Part shown: positions 62,058 to 64,000 of the stretch, piece after piece
How the letters are laid out: each line of letters starts with the position of its first letter
Numbering within the stretch: the first letter of the stretch is position 1
NCBI GenBank assembly: GCA_900319835.1
Contig: ONPY01000001.1
Span: 1-64,000, forward strand
From: an uncultured Eubacteriales bacterium
Lineage (GTDB): Bacteria > Bacillota_A > Clostridia > Oscillospirales > Oscillospiraceae
Reading direction: 5' to 3'
Length of the DNA stretch: 64,000 nt
Position numbers and translations under genes: made by a program
The notes under the pieces: generated by a model
Database searches by the model: none
What the model saw: only the letters and a program-made list of their open reading frames with translations
Told to the model about the DNA's origin: nothing

Positions 62058-63473
62058 TCAGACTTCGGCAGCCTCGGCGGCCATCTGGGCCTTCTTGGCC
62101 TCGACGTTGGATTCAGCGCAGTCATACTCCCAGTTCCAGGGATCCTTGCGGGTCACGCCGTCGGCAAAGGGAACAAAGATGGAGATGATGCCGAAGATGG
62201 CGAGGAGCCAGCAGTACCACATGCTGCCGACCAGCTTGGCGGCGGAGAAGACCGCGCCGGTGGTGGTGGCGGCGTTGGCAAGGGAGGCCGCGACGACCAG
62301 CTGGGCGCCGTAGGGGATGACGCCCTGGAAGACGCAGGCGAACACGTCCAGCAGGGAGGCGGTCCGGCGAGGATCGACCTTGTAGGTGTGGGAGACCTCG
62401 CGGGCCATATCGCCGGCAACAATGATGGCCACGGTGTTGTTGGCAGTGGCGCAGTCGCAGGCGGAGACCAGAGCGGCGATGCCGACCTGAGCGGACTTGT
62501 TGCCCTTCATGACGCCGCGCAGCTTCTCAATGATCCAGTTGATGCCGCCGTTCTTGGCGATCATCTCGGACATGCCGCCGCAGAGCAGAGTCAGGAAGAA
62601 GACTTCGTTCATGCCGCAGAAGCCGTCATAGATGGACTGGGCAAAGCCGGCGATATCCATGGAGCCGGTGAGCATGCCGATGATGCCGGCAGCGAAGATG
62701 CCGATGACGAGGACCAGGAACACGTTCATGCCGCACAGGGCCAGGATCAGAACAGCCAGGTAGGGGATGATCTTGACAAAGCTGAAGGACAGATCGCCCA
62801 GGGAGTTGGCGGACTCGGGACGGCCGAGGATGAGGAGCAGGATAATGGTGCAGATGGCGGCGGGGAGCGCGATCATCAGGTTCACGCGGAACTTGTCGCG
62901 CATCTCAACGCGCTGGGAACGGGTGGCGGCGATGGTGGTGTCGGAGATCATGGACAGGTTGTCGCCGAACATGCCGCCGCCGACAACAGCCGCGATGACC
63001 ACGGTGGTGGAGAGATTGCCCTTCTCGGCCACGCCGATGGCGATGGGGATCAGAGCGGAGATGGTGCCCATGGAGGTGCCGGTCGCAGTGCCGAAGAAGG
63101 CGGCGATGATGAACAGACCGGCGGCCAGCAGGGCCGGGGGAACCAGGCTCAGGCCCAGGTTGACAGTGGCGTCCTTTGCGCCCATGTTGGCGGCAACAGT
63201 CGCGAAAGCGCCGGCCAGGATGTAAATGATGAGCATCGTCAGAACGTCGACGTTGGCGGCGCCCTTGGCGAAGGTCTCAAAGCGCTCGTTGATGGAGCCC
63301 TTGCTCATGGCAAAGGCCACGATCACGGCCAGGAACATTGCGGTGACAGACGGGAACATGTAGAACGCCATGGCCTCGCCCTTGGCCTGGTAGATCAGGC
63401 CAGCGCCCAGATAAACGACGATAAAGACGAGGAACGGGATCAATGCCAGACCACTTTTTTTCGTGTACTTCAT
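62058..63473 (-). CDS. Na+/H+ antiporter NhaC family protein
   Basis: This 471-residue membrane protein with about 12 helices has NhaC-family blocks: FFGTATGTSMGTISALIPIAIGVA, GGGMFGDNLSMISDTTIAAT and FACVFQGVIPYGAQLV, plus SACDCATANNTVAII. It may exchange Na+ for H+ or an organic acid; some relatives carry amino acids or malate/lactate. Together with the K+-dependent pyrophosphatase it points to Na+ energetics. AAGGAGG lies before the ATG. It has a strong promoter inside an inverted repeat. Confidence 0.88.
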   Translation of the reverse strand: MKYTKKSGLALIPFLVFIVVYLGAGLIYQAKGEAMAFYMFPSVTAMFLAVIVAFAMSKGSINERFETFAKGAANVDVLTMLIIYILAGAFATVAANMGAKDATVNLGLSLVPPALLAAGLFIIAAFFGTATGTSMGTISALIPIAIGVAEKGNLSTTVVIAAVVGGGMFGDNLSMISDTTIAATRSQRVEMRDKFRVNLMIALPAAICTIILLLILGRPESANSLGDLSFSFVKIIPYLAVLILALCGMNVFLVLVIGIFAAGIIGMLTGSMDIAGFAQSIYDGFCGMNEVFFLTLLCGGMSEMIAKNGGINWIIEKLRGVMKGNKSAQVGIAALVSACDCATANNTVAIIVAGDMAREVSHTYKVDPRRTASLLDVFACVFQGVIPYGAQLVVAASLANAATTTGAVFSAAKLVGSMWYCWLLAIFGIISIFVPFADGVTRKDPWNWEYDCAESNVEAKKAQMAAEAAEV

Positions 63474-63508
63474 TGCTTAAATCCTCCTTTTCGTATGAAG
63501 AGCAGATC

Positions 63509-63562
63509 ATGCTCTTGCCTAAAAGCTATTATATAGAATAAATCGCGATTAGGCAAGAGCAT
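63509..63562 (-). promoter_or_regulatory. NhaC promoter bracketed by a 14-bp inverted repeat
   Basis: On the minus strand TTGCCT (63,551-63,556) and TATAAT (63,528-63,533) are separated by 17 bp. The arms ATGCTCTTGCCTAA (63,509-63,522) and TTAGGCAAGAGCAT (63,549-63,562) are perfect complements, one over the -35 and one at the start of transcription. Confidence 0.6.
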
Positions 63563-63599
63563 TTCTCATTTGCTCAGATAAATTGTCTGGGGTACGAGA

Positions 63600-64000
63600 T
63601 CAGACGAGCGTGTCCAGGACAGCCTTCATATCGGCGATGATGTCCTCGGCGTCTTCCAGACCGACGGAGATACGGACCAGGCCCTCGGAGATGCCGGAGG
63701 CGGCCAGCTCTTCCTTGGTGTAGGTGGAGTGGGTCATGGAGGCGGCATGCTCGACCAGAGTCTCGGCGTCGCCCAGGGAGACGGCGATGGTGCAGAGCTG
63801 CAGCTTGTTCAGAGCGGCAGCGACCTTGTCGCGGTCGGCCTTGAGCTCGATGCTCATCATGCCGCCGGGCAGCTTCATCTGCTTCTTGGCGATCTCATAG
63901 CCCTCGAAGTCCTCAAGGCCGGGGTAGTAGACCTTGGCCACAGCGGGGTGATCGTGCAGGAAGCGGGCGACCTTCATGGCGTTGGCGCAGTGCTTCTCCA
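63600..64000 (-). CDS. PLP-dependent Cys/Met metabolism enzyme, partial (5' end outside the window)
   Basis: The last 133 residues of a transsulfuration-type enzyme: HCANAMKVARFLHDHPAVAKVYYPGLEDFEGYEIAKKQM, GGMMSIELKADRDKVAAALNKLQLCTIAVSLGDAETLVEHAASMTHSTYTKEELAASGISEGLVRISVGLEDAEDIIAD. The SLGDAETLVEHAASMTH block with Ser-Thr-Tyr fits methionine gamma-lyase or O-acetylhomoserine sulfhydrylase. The start and the PLP lysine lie beyond the right edge, so the exact reaction cannot be told. Confidence 0.9.
   Translation of the reverse strand, partial: EKHCANAMKVARFLHDHPAVAKVYYPGLEDFEGYEIAKKQMKLPGGMMSIELKADRDKVAAALNKLQLCTIAVSLGDAETLVEHAASMTHSTYTKEELAASGISEGLVRISVGLEDAEDIIADMKAVLDTLV

Overview
The window is about 62% G+C chromosomal DNA from an anaerobic, spore-forming Firmicute, most likely an Oscillospiraceae-type gut Clostridium. 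The basis is a spoIIP homologue and a SpoIIQ-like M23 protein, pyruvate:ferredoxin oxidoreductase, rubrerythrin and rubredoxin, a membrane pyrophosphatase, a ClpE-type chaperone and the ecfA1-ecfA2-ecfT-truA order. No rRNA, tRNA, CRISPR array or insertion-sequence transposase was seen.

Layout. 1-8,100: MATE exporter, BlaI-type regulator, a macro-rhomboid-DUF523 operon, clpE-like with cvpA, truA. 8,100-10,600: ECF vitamin/metal importer core. 11,100-19,400: RNA methyltransferase, GNAT acetyltransferase without a normal stop, a substrate-binding lipoprotein that looks circularly permuted, a beta-lactamase-fold hydrolase, an amidohydrolase broken by one TAA, cysteine desulfurase, mtaB, acylphosphatase. 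19,400-21,600: a phosphoribosyltransferase, then a cysteine-motif lipoprotein-like gene overlapping a small radical SAM gene and a Lar-like zinc-ribbon gene. 21,880-25,250: a ydjGHI-like SPFH / zinc-ribbon / TPM operon. 25,500-31,200: Sel1 lipoprotein, a surface protein, membrane pyrophosphatase hppA.

31,240-46,900 is a compact phage-derived cassette. Reading leftwards it has a short Cys-rich gene, terminase subunits, portal, a Prp-like protease, scaffold, N4-gp56 capsid, connector/nozzle candidates, fibres, endolysin and holins. Rightwards it has a repressor-like gene and an ImmA/IrrE-like metalloprotein. The two arms start from divergent promoters whose -35 boxes occupy the same bases. I see no integrase, replication genes, tape measure or att repeats. 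All reading frames are open, and the host's own dispersed repeats sit between phage genes. This fits a domesticated, short-tailed, gene-transfer-agent-like particle cassette, though a defective prophage is not excluded.

47,100-64,000 returns to housekeeping: thrC with thrH (threonine from homoserine without ThrB), a DUF805 gene with a likely frameshift, rubredoxin, rubrerythrin, spoIIP, a zinc-ribbon/TPR membrane protein, an FAD oxidoreductase, spoIIQ-like behind a sigma-F-like promoter, enolase, RidA, nifJ, an NhaC antiporter and a partial PLP sulfur-amino-acid enzyme. Two families of short palindromic repeats are scattered throughout: family A (TCATTCCGAG...CGCAATGAC, eight copies) and family B (paired G-run/C-run hairpins, five units).
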